A stretch of 64,000 bases of DNA, from the NCBI RefSeq assembly GCF_900176565.1, contig NZ_FXEH01000006.1:1240001-1304000 (forward strand), read 5' to 3'. Within the stretch, counting starts at the first letter, position 1. Each line of letters begins with the position of its first letter. The notes under the pieces were generated by a model. That model worked only from the letters and a program-made list of their open reading frames with translations, did not search any database and was not told where the DNA came from. A program made the position numbers and the translations under genes. Positions 16,654-26,334 of the stretch are shown piece by piece. This DNA is from Thalassobacillus devorans. GTDB lineage: Bacteria > Bacillota > Bacilli > Bacillales > Halobacillaceae.

Positions 16654-17028
16654 ATGGGAATAAAATTGATAAAGATTTCAACCATTTATTTTTTGATAGG
16701 GGTAGCGCTTGGTTATGGTATGTCTATTTCTCATATTTATGCGCTTTCTCCTGTTCATGTCCACATCAACTTGCTAGGCTGGACGGCATTGACTTTGGCT
16801 GGTATCGTTTATTATTTATTTCCAAACGCAGAGAAATCAAGACTTGGCAAATGGCACTTTTGGCTTCATAATCTTGGACTGCCGATCATGATGGGCTCAC
16901 TCGCAGTCATGATTGTCACAAAGAATGAAGCATTAGGAGCAGGTACTGCTGTAGGAGCAAGCCTGGTGATGATCAGTGTTATATTATTTACTATTAATGT
17001 CTGGAAAAATGTCAAACCAAAAAGCTAG
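16654..17028 (+). CDS. four-helix membrane protein, oxidase-subunit-I-like
   Basis: A 124-residue membrane protein with about four transmembrane helices. The motif SPVHVHINLLGW (33-43) and a later WHFWLHNLG resemble heme-binding helices of heme-copper oxidase subunit I, and such short proteins are often labelled cytochrome-oxidase-like; whether it binds heme is not known. AGGAGG precedes the ATG. It is flanked by its own terminator, which overlaps the stop codon. Confidence 0.7.
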   Translation: MGIKLIKISTIYFLIGVALGYGMSISHIYALSPVHVHINLLGWTALTLAGIVYYLFPNAEKSRLGKWHFWLHNLGLPIMMGSLAVMIVTKNEALGAGTAVGASLVMISVILFTINVWKNVKPKS

Positions 17029-17052
17029 ACAGCAAATGCTGTCCAGCTTTTT
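17020..17052 (+). terminator. terminator of the oxidase-like gene
   Basis: AAAAGCT-a-GACAGC pairs with GCTGTC-c-AGCTTTT around a 3-4 nt loop, followed by T-rich sequence. The stop codon lies within the stem. Confidence 0.88.
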
Positions 17053-17088
17053 ATAGGTTGAATTCAGCTTCGTTCGTTGAGTCCATAC

Positions 17089-17295
17089 TTAGCTGATTTC
17101 TTTGAAATAATCTTTATAGAAGCCACCGATTCTTCCGGTATTATCAAGAATGAAATAAAATTCCTCTGTTTCATTTTTCACATCGTAGACTTTACCAGGT
17201 GTAAGAACTTTATCTACAACGAACTTTTCAGCATCATTATGCACACACTCAATTTGCTTGATCGTTTTGCTTGTTTCCCAGTTTTTATGGATCAT
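17089..17295 (-). CDS. small conserved Bacillaceae protein (possibly DUF6501)
   Basis: A 68-residue soluble protein beginning MIHKNWETSKTIKQI and ending GGFYKDYFKEIS. It has a compact beta-rich look (KVYDVKNETEEFYFILD). From memory it resembles the DUF6501 group, unverified. A good ribosome site (AAAAAGGATGGGG) precedes it. Function unknown. It lies downstream of sfsA on the same strand. Confidence 0.65.
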   Translation of the reverse strand: MIHKNWETSKTIKQIECVHNDAEKFVVDKVLTPGKVYDVKNETEEFYFILDNTGRIGGFYKDYFKEIS

Positions 17296-17352
17296 GTTAC
17301 CCCATCCTTTTTCCAGTTTATTTTTCTATGATATCGTTTTAGGTTGCCACAC

Positions 17353-18090
17353 TCAACTGTTATTCGTTACATTATGAAAAGGAATTTCCTGGTCATATTT
17401 GATTCCTGTCCTGTCGACTGTACATTTGCTGCCAAGGACTGTCACTCCATGAACCACCGCTTGTTTCACAGCGGCACTGAATGCCGGGTCAATTTCATCT
17501 GCAGTTGTAATGGCTGTTACGTCATTCCGCTGAGCGACAAATAATATGGCTGTGTCCATTTCTCCCTCCTGCCGTATCTGCGCCAGTTCCTCGACATGCT
17601 TTTTGCCCCGCTTGGTAACAGCATCCGGAAATTTACCATACGTATCCTCTCTCATCGTGACGCTTTTAACCTCCAATATCAATTTCCTGCTTCCATTATC
17701 AAGGAAGAAATCGAACCGTGAAGGGCTTATTGTATATTCTCTTTTTAGTATCTTATAGTTTTTTAATGAGGGAATTACTCCATTTTGTAACGCTTTTTCA
17801 ACTAATTGATTGGCAAGCTGTGTGTTTAAAGAAACCATGGTATTCGTGTTCTTATCTTCAATCATTACCGCCGACCAGGCTGTTTTCCTGGTCGGATCAT
17901 TATGGTGTCTGACAATAATGGCGGCTCCTTCTCGTAATAAACCAGTTAACCTGCCCGGGTCAGGGAGGTGTACCCGAATGGTTTGCCCATTTTCTTTTAA
18001 CCTACAATGTAAAATGAAACGATTAGGCCGTTCAAGGAAAACCGCTTCAAACAATTTATCCTGTTCAAATGGAACAAATGCTGTTTGCAT
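17353..18090 (-). CDS. sfsA: SfsA family nuclease-like protein
   Basis: A 245-residue SfsA homolog. The family was named for maltose regulation in E. coli but has a restriction-nuclease-like core and nucleic-acid binding. Seen: LPDPGRLTGLL (DPGR motif), RFDFFLD, and ILEVKSVTM with the E-x-K catalytic pair, then FPDAVTKRG. The start at 18090 is chosen because a terminator lies at 18114-18150 inside the longer frame and AAAGGTGG precedes this ATG. Function in Bacillaceae is unknown. Confidence 0.9.
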   Translation of the reverse strand: MQTAFVPFEQDKLFEAVFLERPNRFILHCRLKENGQTIRVHLPDPGRLTGLLREGAAIIVRHHNDPTRKTAWSAVMIEDKNTNTMVSLNTQLANQLVEKALQNGVIPSLKNYKILKREYTISPSRFDFFLDNGSRKLILEVKSVTMREDTYGKFPDAVTKRGKKHVEELAQIRQEGEMDTAILFVAQRNDVTAITTADEIDPAFSAAVKQAVVHGVTVLGSKCTVDRTGIKYDQEIPFHNVTNNS

Positions 18091-18113
18091 GACAAAAACC
18101 ACCTTTCTGCCGT

Positions 18114-18150
18114 AAAAAGAGACTGTCTCATCAAATTGAGACAGTCTCCT
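18114..18150 (-). terminator. terminator of mhqD-like gene
   Basis: GAGACTGTCTCA pairs perfectly with TGAGACAGTCTC around a 6-nt loop, with AAAAAG giving a U-run on the minus strand, just after the hydrolase stop. Confidence 0.9.
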
Positions 18151-18154
18151 AACT

Positions 18155-18769
18155 TCATTTCTGAGTTTTATCATACCATTTTTTTGCTTCCTGTACTTCT
18201 GCTTCGGTAAGTTGGTGCCCATATCTCTCCCAAAAGACCTCTACAGCAGCACCGGCGTTTTCCAACATCTCTTTCAGTTCCTTCGTTTCTTCAGGTGGAC
18301 AAATCGGATCGTTCTCTCCCGCTCCTATGAACAGCTGCTTGCCTGTCAAATCTGGAAGCTCCACATTTCTCCTTGGAACCATCGCATGAAAGAGCATCGC
18401 TCCTTTCAAACTGTTTTCGATGTGGAATAATAAGCTGCCGGCGATATTCGCTCCATTGGAATAGCCAGCTGCTATCACATGCTCACGGTCAAACCCATAA
18501 GCTTCAGCAGCTTCATCTAAAAACTCATCCAATTCTTTCGTCCGGTTAATCAAATCTTCTTCGTCAAATACACCTTCACGCAATCGTTTGAAAAAGCGCG
18601 GCATACCATTTTCTGATACATTACCACGAACAGAGAGGATGGATGCATCAGGGTCGATCATATTAGCGATCGGCAAAAGATCCTGCTCGGTTCCTCCTGT
18701 ACCATGTAAGAGCAATAATACATTTTTATTATCCGTTTTTCCTTCCCGGAAAATATGCTTCATCTTCAT
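18155..18769 (-). CDS. mhqD: alpha/beta hydrolase, carboxylesterase type (MhqD-like)
   Basis: A 204-residue serine hydrolase close in length and motifs to B. subtilis MhqD, a carboxylesterase of the quinone-stress regulon. Catalytic triad: Ser in GYSNGAN (about 103), Asp in GENDPICP (about 153), His in YGHQLT (about 184). The oxyanion region is LLLHGTGG near 20. AAGGAGG lies 8 nt before the ATG. The neighbours are unrelated, and no MhqR or dioxygenase gene is adjacent, so quinone detoxification is only inferred. Confidence 0.85.
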   Translation of the reverse strand: MKMKHIFREGKTDNKNVLLLLHGTGGTEQDLLPIANMIDPDASILSVRGNVSENGMPRFFKRLREGVFDEEDLINRTKELDEFLDEAAEAYGFDREHVIAAGYSNGANIAGSLLFHIENSLKGAMLFHAMVPRRNVELPDLTGKQLFIGAGENDPICPPEETKELKEMLENAGAAVEVFWERYGHQLTEAEVQEAKKWYDKTQK

Positions 18770-18865
18770 TTGGATTGCCTCCTTCTTAAGTATCTATCAT
18801 TGTTGATTGATCTTCATTTATCTCAGTATCAAGATAATGGTATCTCACATTCAAGATAACGTCAA

Positions 18866-19936
18866 CTAAGAGCTGCTGGCAGAAGCCTCTTTTCTTTCCA
18901 CCTTAGGAAGAAGCCATTGTAAGATGAACGGCAATAGTAAAACGATCATCAATAACCGAATCATTTGGAGCGAACTTACAATGGAAGGATCTCCTCCTGC
19001 TTCATCCGCTGTCAAAGCCATCTCGATCAAACCTCCTGGGGCAATACTTAAGATTGCAGTCGAGAGCTCCATCCCTGTCCATAGAGTTAATAAGTAGCCT
19101 AAACCGAAAGATACCAGGATTACAAATAAAGCCAGGGCAAAATAATAAAAACAGTACCGCCCTGCCCGGATAACATCTGTAATGGAAACAGAATTACCAA
19201 GGTAGACGCCGAGACTCAGCTGGGCAAATATGAAAATAACCCCGGGAAGCTCAAATAATGGCATCCCCAAAGACTGAATCCCCCCGGTGATCAGCATTGG
19301 TACGATGACTAATGAGGCTGGAATTCGTTTTTGAAGCAAGAACCCTAAAAGGAATGCCGCCACGTAGAATAAGAGGGTGTACCACTCCCCTTGTATATGA
19401 GACGAGGCGTAAGCTGCTTCTTGTGATTTATCACTGGCAAAAAAATGAGTAGCCATAAAAGGTATCGCGAATAAGACAGTAACTAATCTAATCGTATGCA
19501 AAATCGTCACAAGGACCGTATTTCCTCTTAATGAATCGCTCAATGCCAGCATGGCTGATAATCCACCCGGCACACTGCCCAGCATACTTGTCTTCGCGTC
19601 AATTTCAATGTATCTGGAAATAATATAAGCATTTAATAAACTGATAGCAATCAATAATAAAGTAAAAATACTATAAGGGATCAAATAAGGCGTGACACTC
19701 GTAAAAGTATCGGCAGTAAATGTATTTCCTATTTGTATGCCTAAAAACCCGAAACTCAAATTCCTCAGTTTTAAAGAAGCTGCGGTTGCTTTCTTTGTCG
19801 TTACCTTGTATATCAGTAGAAAAGCCACCGGTCCCAGAATCCAGGGCAAAGGAAAATGAAGATAAAGAAAAACGCCTCCACCTGCTATGGAGATCAAAAA
19901 AGATAATAATAATTTCCATGAACGAGATTTAAACAT
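18866..19936 (-). CDS. AbrB-family membrane protein (duplicated domain)
   Basis: A 356-residue membrane protein with about ten hydrophobic helices and two repeats, the hallmark of the family once called ammonia monooxygenase/AbrB duplication proteins. Seen: LPWILGPV in repeat 1 and SVPGGLSAMLALSD followed by SIAPGGLIEMALTA, the matching Gly-rich loops of the two halves. The role is not settled; transport or membrane regulation has been proposed. AAGGAGTT precedes the ATG. Monocistronic. Confidence 0.88.
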   Translation of the reverse strand: MFKSRSWKLLLSFLISIAGGGVFLYLHFPLPWILGPVAFLLIYKVTTKKATAASLKLRNLSFGFLGIQIGNTFTADTFTSVTPYLIPYSIFTLLLIAISLLNAYIISRYIEIDAKTSMLGSVPGGLSAMLALSDSLRGNTVLVTILHTIRLVTVLFAIPFMATHFFASDKSQEAAYASSHIQGEWYTLLFYVAAFLLGFLLQKRIPASLVIVPMLITGGIQSLGMPLFELPGVIFIFAQLSLGVYLGNSVSITDVIRAGRYCFYYFALALFVILVSFGLGYLLTLWTGMELSTAILSIAPGGLIEMALTADEAGGDPSIVSSLQMIRLLMIVLLLPFILQWLLPKVERKEASASSS

Positions 19937-20105
19937 AGCATTAACTCCTTCAGCCCAATTCTATCATATCCTTTCCATAACTCTTCGTACCACTACAGCA
20001 AAAGTTAACTACTTTTAGTTCCTACTTCTCCAAAAGTGAGCCTAAGGAAGCTTAAGGATGAAAATTTAACACTGAAATTTAACAGAATATAAACACCAAA
20101 AATAA

Positions 20106-21173
20106 CTAAACGACTTTTCTAAGTCTGAAAAAGGAGTACAAATTTTTAATGGTAACTTTAACAACAGCATATAGAGGAATAGCGATTAGCATCCCTATAA
20201 ATCCATATAATGACGCCGCAGTTATCAAAAGGAAAATAATGGTCAAAGGATGAACATCCAAACGATTTCCGAGCACCACCGGGGCAACCAGACTGCTTTC
20301 CATTTGCTGGACAATTGCCATGGTAATCAGTACATATACGACCATGGAAGGTTCTTGTGTCAGTGCAACGATAAGAGATGGCAGTATACCGATGATTGGA
20401 CCAAAAAATGGAACGACAGCGGTAAGTGTTACAAATATGGACAGTACCAGAGCATAATCAAGACCGATGATTAAATAACCGATATACATCAATACTCCAT
20501 CGACTACTGCCACTGTGATTTGACCAATAATATAGGCGGACAATGTCTGGCTGATATTTTTTAATATCTTTTGACCTTCCTGATCATGCTTTTCAGGGAT
20601 GAGTCTTAACATAAATGGAATAAAACGATGATCATCTTTCAAAAAATAAAACAATACGAAGGGAACTACGATAAGCACAGTGGCTGCACTGGTAATAGCG
20701 CTTAAGACTTCCGGCAAATTTTCACCTACAGTCTGAACCATGTCTCCCGAAAAGCTGGTAGCTTTTTGTCTGAGGCTGCTTATAGAAATCATCCCCATAT
20801 CGTTTTCTTCAATCGCCTGTTCTGTTTTTTCTGCAGATTTCTTCAGATCTTCCGGTAATTTATTCGTGATATTGGAAATTTGTTGTTGCAGTGTCTCAGC
20901 CATAATTAAATAGGCAGTATAAATAAGACCAGCTATCCCTGCAAAAACAATTACCACCGCTAAGCTATTCGGCACATATTTATACTTGGAAAAGAATCTT
21001 ACGAACGGCCGCAAAATGAAATAGAGAAATCCAGCGATCAATATCGGATAAAACACGCTCTCTATTACTACTTTGACTGGTTCAAAGAATCCAAGAACCT
21101 TCAAAAAGAAAATACTGATTAGAATTAATATTAAACCGGTTATATATTTGAAAAAGGGGTGTTTCGTCCACAT
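20106..21173 (-). CDS. AI-2E family transporter (PerM/YueF type)
   Basis: A 355-residue polytopic protein with about eight membrane helices and a hydrophilic region between helices 3 and 4 (about 95-150). The C-terminal motif VPFFGPIIGILPSLIVAL with later VAPVVLGNRLDVHPL is diagnostic of this family, which covers the E. coli TqsA/PerM and Bacillus sodium-proton antiporter-like proteins. The substrate is unknown; an ion antiport role has been shown for halophile members. AAGGAGAG precedes the ATG. Monocistronic. Confidence 0.9.
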   Translation of the reverse strand: MWTKHPFFKYITGLILILISIFFLKVLGFFEPVKVVIESVFYPILIAGFLYFILRPFVRFFSKYKYVPNSLAVVIVFAGIAGLIYTAYLIMAETLQQQISNITNKLPEDLKKSAEKTEQAIEENDMGMISISSLRQKATSFSGDMVQTVGENLPEVLSAITSAATVLIVVPFVLFYFLKDDHRFIPFMLRLIPEKHDQEGQKILKNISQTLSAYIIGQITVAVVDGVLMYIGYLIIGLDYALVLSIFVTLTAVVPFFGPIIGILPSLIVALTQEPSMVVYVLITMAIVQQMESSLVAPVVLGNRLDVHPLTIIFLLITAASLYGFIGMLIAIPLYAVVKVTIKNLYSFFRLRKVV

Positions 21174-21410
21174 TCATTTTCTCTCCTTACTGCTGGCACA
21201 ATTTTTCATTTACCATCACTCATACCACTGATCGGTTGGTTTCTAACCTCAGTTAACTTTGTAGAAACAGGAATTACCGTTTATTATTCTTCAATATTAC
21301 CCTTATTAATTAAAGTTTTTACGAAAAGGAAAACGAGCCGTGATGCATACAATTTTTGTTAACGGGGTATGGGGTAATGTGTACAAATTCAAAGGAGGAT
21401 GATGCTGATT

Positions 21411-22100
21411 ATGGATAAAAAGCTCATTGGAGGCGTATTCACTCACGTGGGAGACGCAGAACGAGCAATCAGAGATTTACAGAATCATGGTTATAGCGGT
21501 AATGACATTTCTGTCTTTGCCCAGGATAAAAACAAGGTTAATGTGCTGGAAGATGAAACAGATACCACCGTTACATCCAATAAAGGCGGCAGGGGTAAAA
21601 ACGCTGGTAAGGGTGCCGGAATCGGAGCAGCTTCGGGCGGTGTCCTCGGCGGCATTGCCGGTTTAATAACAGGTCTTGGTCTGTTGGCTATCCCAGGAAT
21701 CGGTCAAATTGCAGCGGCTGGTCCGATCGCAGCAGCACTATCTGGCGCAGGCATCGGTGCCGGCGGTGGAGGGATCGTCGGAGCCATGGTAGGAGCTGGT
21801 ATGCCGGAAGCAGAAGCAAAACAGTATGAACAATATTTAAAAGATGGAAAGACGATTGTACTGGTTGAAGCGGACGAAAAGAATGAAGAAAAAGTCTACC
21901 GTACCTTCCTGACCAACAAAACAGAAAATAAGTCAATGTATCCTAACAACATAGTAAATAATGAAACAAACCATAACAGAGACCCACTTGAAAATGTGGA
22001 TTTGACACAAAGTGAAGACTCAGGTCCAGAAAGAAAAACCAGCTGGATTAATGAGAACTCGAATCAGACGACTGGAACCAGGAGCCGAAGCAGACGATAG
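21411..22100 (+). CDS. general stress protein with YflT-type domain and Gly-rich core
   Basis: About 229 residues. The N-terminal 40 residues (GGVFTHVGDAERAIRDLQ NHGYSGNDISVFAQD, two stretches) match the general-stress 17M/YflT-like domain. A Gly/Ala-rich hydrophobic hairpin (about 68-135) of GxxxG character follows, then EAEAKQYEQYLKDGKTIVLVEA, and a polar tail. Such proteins are often sigma-B controlled in Bacillus. Three ATGs lie close to AAAGGAGG; the one at 21411 is preferred because homologs begin at MDKK, although spacing is 12 nt. The glycine zipper may insert in or associate with the membrane (inference). Confidence 0.75.
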   Translation: MDKKLIGGVFTHVGDAERAIRDLQNHGYSGNDISVFAQDKNKVNVLEDETDTTVTSNKGGRGKNAGKGAGIGAASGGVLGGIAGLITGLGLLAIPGIGQIAAAGPIAAALSGAGIGAGGGGIVGAMVGAGMPEAEAKQYEQYLKDGKTIVLVEADEKNEEKVYRTFLTNKTENKSMYPNNIVNNETNHNRDPLENVDLTQSEDSGPERKTSWINENSNQTTGTRSRSRR

Positions 22101-22165
22101 ACAATTTAAGTTGCATTAAAAGCAAATAGTCCAACCATATGGATGATCACACAATAGTAGAACAC

Positions 22166-22196
22166 AAAAAGCCCAGAGGTAAACTCTGGGCTATCT
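22166..22196 (-). terminator. terminator of the Gfo/Idh/MocA gene
   Basis: AGCCCAGAG pairs with CTCTGGGCT, flanked by a five-A run giving a U-run on the minus strand. It adjoins the stop of the minus-strand gene and could also serve the plus-strand stress gene. Confidence 0.85.
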
Positions 22197-23237
22197 TTAT
22201 ACTAGAATTACTTTCTTTTCTTTACTACTTTGAAAGGCAGCCTCAATAATTTTAATAACGGATAACCCTTCATATGCTGTAACAGGAAGACATTTCCCCT
22301 CCAAAACACTTTCAGCAAATTTTTCATAATAAGTTGTATAGGAGCCATTTAATGTTTCAATCAACTCTTGCTTTACTTCTTCCCCATCTACTGTATGAAG
22401 TTCTCCATAAAATTGTGGATCATCTGCTCCCCACGTATAATCGGTCGGCTTTTTGCCAGCTATAAGTGCAGATTCCTGTCCATCAAGGCCATATTTAATA
22501 AAGCTTCCTTTTGTTCCATGCACCTGAAAACGCGGTCCACTCTCTGGAACAATTGAGCCAGAATGTAAAATAACTCGTAGCTTATCGTATCCTAAAGTAA
22601 TATGGAAATAATCATCCGTTTCCGCTTTTTCTCTTTGGGCAAATACATCGGCTGATACGAATTGTGGCCAGCCAAAAAGATGTAAGGCTTGATCTATAAG
22701 ATGAGAGCCTAAATCATATAGTATGCCCGAGCCAGGGCCTTGTTTTTCTCTCCAACGATCTCTTACTTTCGGTCTGTATCGATCATAATGAACCTGATAA
22801 GTATTAATTTCTCCCAACACACCATCATTTACTAGCTTTTTGACTGTTAAGAAGTCATTATCCCATCTTCTATTATGATAGACGCTTAAAAGCAGATTTT
22901 TTTCTGAGGCAATTTTAATTAGTTCCTCTGCCTCCCAAGTTTTAACAACCATCGGTTTCTCCAATATTACATGCTTTCCGGCCATTAAGCTTTGTTTTGC
23001 CATTTCAAAGTGCATACCGCTTGGTGTTGTAATAATGACTAAATCAGTCGTTTGATCTTCAAGAACCTCTTCTAAGCTACCTACTACAACTACATTTCCT
23101 AAATCCTTTTGAACCTCTTTCTTTTTAGAACTAACAACTTTCGTCAACTCATATTCCTTTAATACACTAAGAAATGGCGCATGGAATGTAGCACCTGAAA
23201 AGCCATATCCAACTAAGCCAACTTTGATTTTTCTCAT
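22197..23237 (-). CDS. Gfo/Idh/MocA family oxidoreductase
   Basis: A 346-residue NAD(P)-dependent oxidoreductase. The Rossmann motif GLVGYGFSGATFHAP is at about 6-20, VVITTPSGMHFEMA near 70 and the catalytic-site motif EKPMV near 95; the second domain has the YDLGSHLIDQAL motif near 175. Start at 23237 (MRKIKVG) because GGAGGGG lies just upstream; a longer frame exists. The substrate, likely a sugar or inositol, cannot be told. No sugar operon surrounds it. Confidence 0.88.
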   Translation of the reverse strand: MRKIKVGLVGYGFSGATFHAPFLSVLKEYELTKVVSSKKKEVQKDLGNVVVVGSLEEVLEDQTTDLVIITTPSGMHFEMAKQSLMAGKHVILEKPMVVKTWEAEELIKIASEKNLLLSVYHNRRWDNDFLTVKKLVNDGVLGEINTYQVHYDRYRPKVRDRWREKQGPGSGILYDLGSHLIDQALHLFGWPQFVSADVFAQREKAETDDYFHITLGYDKLRVILHSGSIVPESGPRFQVHGTKGSFIKYGLDGQESALIAGKKPTDYTWGADDPQFYGELHTVDGEEVKQELIETLNGSYTTYYEKFAESVLEGKCLPVTAYEGLSVIKIIEAAFQSSKEKKVILV

Positions 23238-23873
23238 TTGATTACCCCTCCACTTTCTTCTGTCACAATTCAGACACACCGAGACGCCCCGGACGGTTCT
23301 GGTGCTTCTTCATAAATCATTAACCAAGGATGAACATATAAAAGAAATCACTTTAATACGTAACTTTATATTTTCAGAATTCTAAAAACATTTTAAGCAC
23401 CATTCAGTATTTTCATATTTTTTCCTAACTATATTAATCTATCTCTTATTGAATCTTTTATCCGCTTATGTAACATGGATAACTCATAATTGATTGATTT
23501 TTTTATAAAGCATCAATACGTTTTCTTCTTGTTCCTTCCGTAATTTTCCAGTATCCAAAAGTTATTGTCCTGTCTGCTAAAAGTGAGATGATCTCCATTA
23601 CTTTTTTCATGAGTACATTTTTTTCGTGTAAGTAATATCAATCACTATCCTTATTCAATTCTCCAATCAAAGTTGAATCCCTTCCCATGTTAAAAAGCAG
23701 GAGCTCTTAGGTGAGCTTCCTGCTTAATCAACATAAAGTATTTCGACTTACTTATAGTTGAAGAAATACATCGCTCTTTTTTCTCCAACCAGCTCACACA
23801 CTCCACATGTGTCGTCTAAGTGCTACATAGTCACATTAAATCCATTTAATATCTCAGGTTATCTAAGGTGACA
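23238..23873. other. gene-free AT-rich stretch of about 635 bp
   Basis: No open frame with a plausible ribosome site and no RNA gene recognised. It holds the promoter side of the oxidoreductase gene, and near its right end a long hairpin that probably terminates msrAB. Composition is more AT-rich than the neighbours, as expected of decayed or intergenic sequence. Confidence 0.5.
23692..23726 (-). terminator. hairpin, likely terminator downstream of msrAB
   Basis: AAGCAGG-AGCTC pairs with GAGCT-T-CCTGCTT (one bulge) and is followed on the minus strand by TTTTT. It lies about 150 nt beyond the msrAB stop. Confidence 0.65.
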
Positions 23874-24836
23874 TTAATCAAACAAATAACGGAGATATCC
23901 ATACCCTTCTTCTTCCATCTTCTCCTTAGGTACGAATTTAAGTGCTGCTGAATTGATGCAGTAGCGCAGGCCGCCTTTATCTCTCGGACCGTCTTCAAAA
24001 ACATGTCCCAGATGGGAGTCCCCTTCCTGACTCCGGACCTCGGTCCTGATCATCCCGTGGGAAGTATCGGTATTTTCGGCCACTTGCTGTTTTTCGATCG
24101 GTTTGGTAAAGCTTGGCCATCCGCAGCCGGCATCGTATTTATCCGTAGAACTAAATAATGGTTCCCCGGATACGATATCTACATAAATGCCCTCTTCCTC
24201 GTTATCGTTGTATTCATTACGGAACGGCGGTTCTGTACCATTTTCCTGGGTGACAAAATACTGCATATCCGTCAGCTGATGCTTCAGTTCATCCTTGTCC
24301 TTTTTATAACCCCAGTTCTCTTTGATGAAATCAGCTCGGCCGGAACCTTTTTTATACAGGTTATAATGAAACGACTGTTTTTTATAGTAGTCCTGATGGG
24401 CTTCTTCAGCAGGGTAGAAAGGTTTAGCTGGCAGTATTTTGGTTACAATCGGATCTTTAAATTTGCCACTTTCCTCAAGAGTTCGCTTACTGCTTTCAGC
24501 TATTTGCTTCTGTTCTTCGTCATGGTAAAATATGGCAGTTGTGTAATGTTCCCCCCGGTCGTTGAACTGTCCTCCTGGATCGGTAGGGTCGATCTGCTGC
24601 CAAAATATTTCGACCAACCGCTCGTAAGAAAAAATTTCAGGATTGTATGTGATCTCTACCGCTTCCACGTGCCCTGTATCTTTCGTAAAAACATCTTCAT
24701 AGGAAGGGTTCTCTGTATGGCCGCCCGTATATCCGGAAACCACCTTCTCTATACCCGGTCGTTCATCAAATGGCTCGACCATGCACCAGAAACAGCCGCC
24801 AGCAAAGGTAGCTTTTTTCAAATTCTGTTCAGACAT
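23874..24836 (-). CDS. msrAB: fused methionine sulfoxide reductase MsrA-MsrB
   Basis: A 320-residue bifunctional repair enzyme. The N-terminal MsrA domain (about 8-165) has GGCFWCM with catalytic Cys15 and reduces the S-epimer; the C-terminal MsrB domain (about 185-320) has GCGWPSF, SHLGHVF and RYCINSAAL with the catalytic Cys for the R-epimer. The two CxxC zinc pairs of some MsrB proteins are absent, so the B domain is the zinc-free form. The start at MSEQ is set by GGAGG 8 nt upstream; a TTG-initiated longer frame lacks support. In B. subtilis msrA and msrB are separate genes, so this is a fused arrangement. Confidence 0.95.
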   Translation of the reverse strand: MSEQNLKKATFAGGCFWCMVEPFDERPGIEKVVSGYTGGHTENPSYEDVFTKDTGHVEAVEITYNPEIFSYERLVEIFWQQIDPTDPGGQFNDRGEHYTTAIFYHDEEQKQIAESSKRTLEESGKFKDPIVTKILPAKPFYPAEEAHQDYYKKQSFHYNLYKKGSGRADFIKENWGYKKDKDELKHQLTDMQYFVTQENGTEPPFRNEYNDNEEEGIYVDIVSGEPLFSSTDKYDAGCGWPSFTKPIEKQQVAENTDTSHGMIRTEVRSQEGDSHLGHVFEDGPRDKGGLRYCINSAALKFVPKEKMEEEGYGYLRYLFD

Positions 24837-24927
24837 ATTTAAAACCTCCAAGAAGAAAGTGTGAATATAACACGTATTTCCCTTATTCTTTCGGTTTTAG
24901 GAAAAAAAATCAAGTCACATGCACAGC

Positions 24928-25458
24928 TCAAATATATAATTTGGGCTGTGATGTGCCTTGATTAGAACGAGAAACTTTATTAGAACGTAACGCACTGGAA
25001 GATTCCTCGCGCCTCCTATTGCTTTCCCGATTGCTGCTCACTCTTGATTCCATCCTGTCCGGAGAACTCAGAGAGCTTTCTGCCTGTGTTTCTGTTTCTT
25101 CATCAGGCTCCCGCATGATTTTCCATAGATTGATCAATGTTGGTATGTTTTTTACCATCGGTCCATATTGCTGGATCATCGGTGCAGCACTCTGGGCGAC
25201 TTTCAGTACTTGCTGTGCGTTCCCAAGCATAGAAGCAAAATCAGTACCGCCCCCCTGGACGGCTCCAAAGCCTCCATGCGCTGCAGCACCTGCTCCTCTT
25301 TTAGCTAAAAGTTTGGATAGGAATCCTTGCTTTTGCGGCATTCCCCTGAACTGATTACCCATTCCGAATTGATTCCCATACGAACCGATTTGGAAAGGCG
25401 ATTGCCCGCCAAACCCTGGTGGTCTTCCTCCCATCGGAGGTCTTGCAGGTGGAAACAT
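24928..25458 (-). CDS. yqfQ: YqfQ/VrrA-like Gly/Pro-rich protein
   Basis: A 176-residue protein with a Pro/Gly/Gln-rich N-terminus (MFPPARPPMGGRPPGF), a GFLSKLLAKRG segment near 45, and the conserved centre NAQQVLKVAQSAAPMIQQYG with PMVKNIPTLINLWKIM (about 78-115), as in B. subtilis YqfQ (VrrA family). The C-terminal 60 residues are Ser/Arg/Glu-rich and probably disordered. YqfQ proteins are linked to sporulation, role unclear. Monocistronic. Confidence 0.75.
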   Translation of the reverse strand: MFPPARPPMGGRPPGFGGQSPFQIGSYGNQFGMGNQFRGMPQKQGFLSKLLAKRGAGAAAHGGFGAVQGGGTDFASMLGNAQQVLKVAQSAAPMIQQYGPMVKNIPTLINLWKIMREPDEETETQAESSLSSPDRMESRVSSNRESNRRREESSSALRSNKVSRSNQGTSQPKLYI

Positions 25459-25526
25459 ATCTATCCCTCCGTACTCATTGTCTCGTCATAGGATAGTATA
25501 TGTGCACTTGCTGAGTTTGCATGGGC

Positions 25527-26213
25527 TTAAGCCCTTGTTACGTGATGTGGCAGCTCCCAATCGATCGGCGACTCGCCTATTTCCTCCAGGAAACGATTAG
25601 CTTTTGAAAATGGGCGACTGCCGAAAAATCCTCGATACGCCGATAATGGACTGGGATGTGGGGATTGAATCACATAGTGACGGCCGCGATCGACAAACGA
25701 AGCCTTCTTCTGCGCATGTTTTCCCCACAGCATGAATACTACTGGCTTTTCTCTTTCATTCAACACCTCAATGACTTCATCGGTGAATGTTTCCCAGCCT
25801 GCTCCCTGATGGGAGTGTGCCTGATGTGCCCTGACAGTCAGCACATTATTCAATAATAATACCCCTTGCTCGGCCCACGGCTTTAAATAGCCATGATTAG
25901 GAATTTCAAACCCTACATCAGCTTCCAGTTCTTTATATATATTTTTTAAAGACGGCGGTATATCAATCCCCGGCTTAACTGAAAAACTGAAACCATGTGC
26001 TTGATCTGGCCCATGATATGGATCTTGTCCTAAAATGACTACTTTTGTATTTTGATAGGATGTTGTATGCAGAGCCTGATAAATCTCATGCATGTCCGGG
26101 TAAACGGTATGATGGTGGTATTCCTTTTTCAGAAACTCCCGTAGCTTCTGGTAGTATTTTTTTTCAAACTCCTGCTCCAGCAGTGGCGCCCAATCGTTAT
26201 GTAATATCTTCAT
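25527..26213 (-). CDS. ung: uracil-DNA glycosylase
   Basis: A 228-residue family 1 uracil-DNA glycosylase that removes uracil from DNA in base-excision repair. Motif A GQDPYHG with catalytic Asp lies near 65-71; motif [12 protein letters not shown] with catalytic His lies near 187-197; [11 protein letters not shown] is also typical. The start MKILHND is chosen because AGGGTGAGG precedes it and homologs begin there. Monocistronic. Confidence 0.96.
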   Translation of the reverse strand: MKILHNDWAPLLEQEFEKKYYQKLREFLKKEYHHHTVYPDMHEIYQALHTTSYQNTKVVILGQDPYHGPDQAHGFSFSVKPGIDIPPSLKNIYKELEADVGFEIPNHGYLKPWAEQGVLLLNNVLTVRAHQAHSHQGAGWETFTDEVIEVLNEREKPVVFMLWGKHAQKKASFVDRGRHYVIQSPHPSPLSAYRGFFGSRPFSKANRFLEEIGESPIDWELPHHVTRA

Positions 26214-26272
26214 ATCCCTCACCCTTCCTTTCACAACTCTATAAAAATAATAACAAAACCTATCAATTTAAC

Positions 26273-26308
26273 AAAAAAATTCTCCAGGTAAATGCAACCT
26301 GGAGAATG
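26273..26308 (-). terminator. terminator of the 26-residue peptide gene
   Basis: ATTCTCCAGGT pairs exactly with ACCTGGAGAAT around a 7-nt loop, and the minus strand continues with TTTTTTT. It lies 27 nt beyond the small open frame. Confidence 0.88.
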
Positions 26309-26334
26309 GATAGGATTTCCCGCTTCATTCACTT

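Noticed and set aside
17353-18222. Longer sfsA start at 18222
   Set aside because: It would place the start on the far side of the mhqD terminator (18114-18150) and has no ribosome site; 18090 is better.
21355-21380. GGGTAT at 21365-21370 as a sigma-B -10 box before the general stress gene
   Set aside because: No GTTT-like -35 box lies 12-15 nt upstream, so the match is incomplete.
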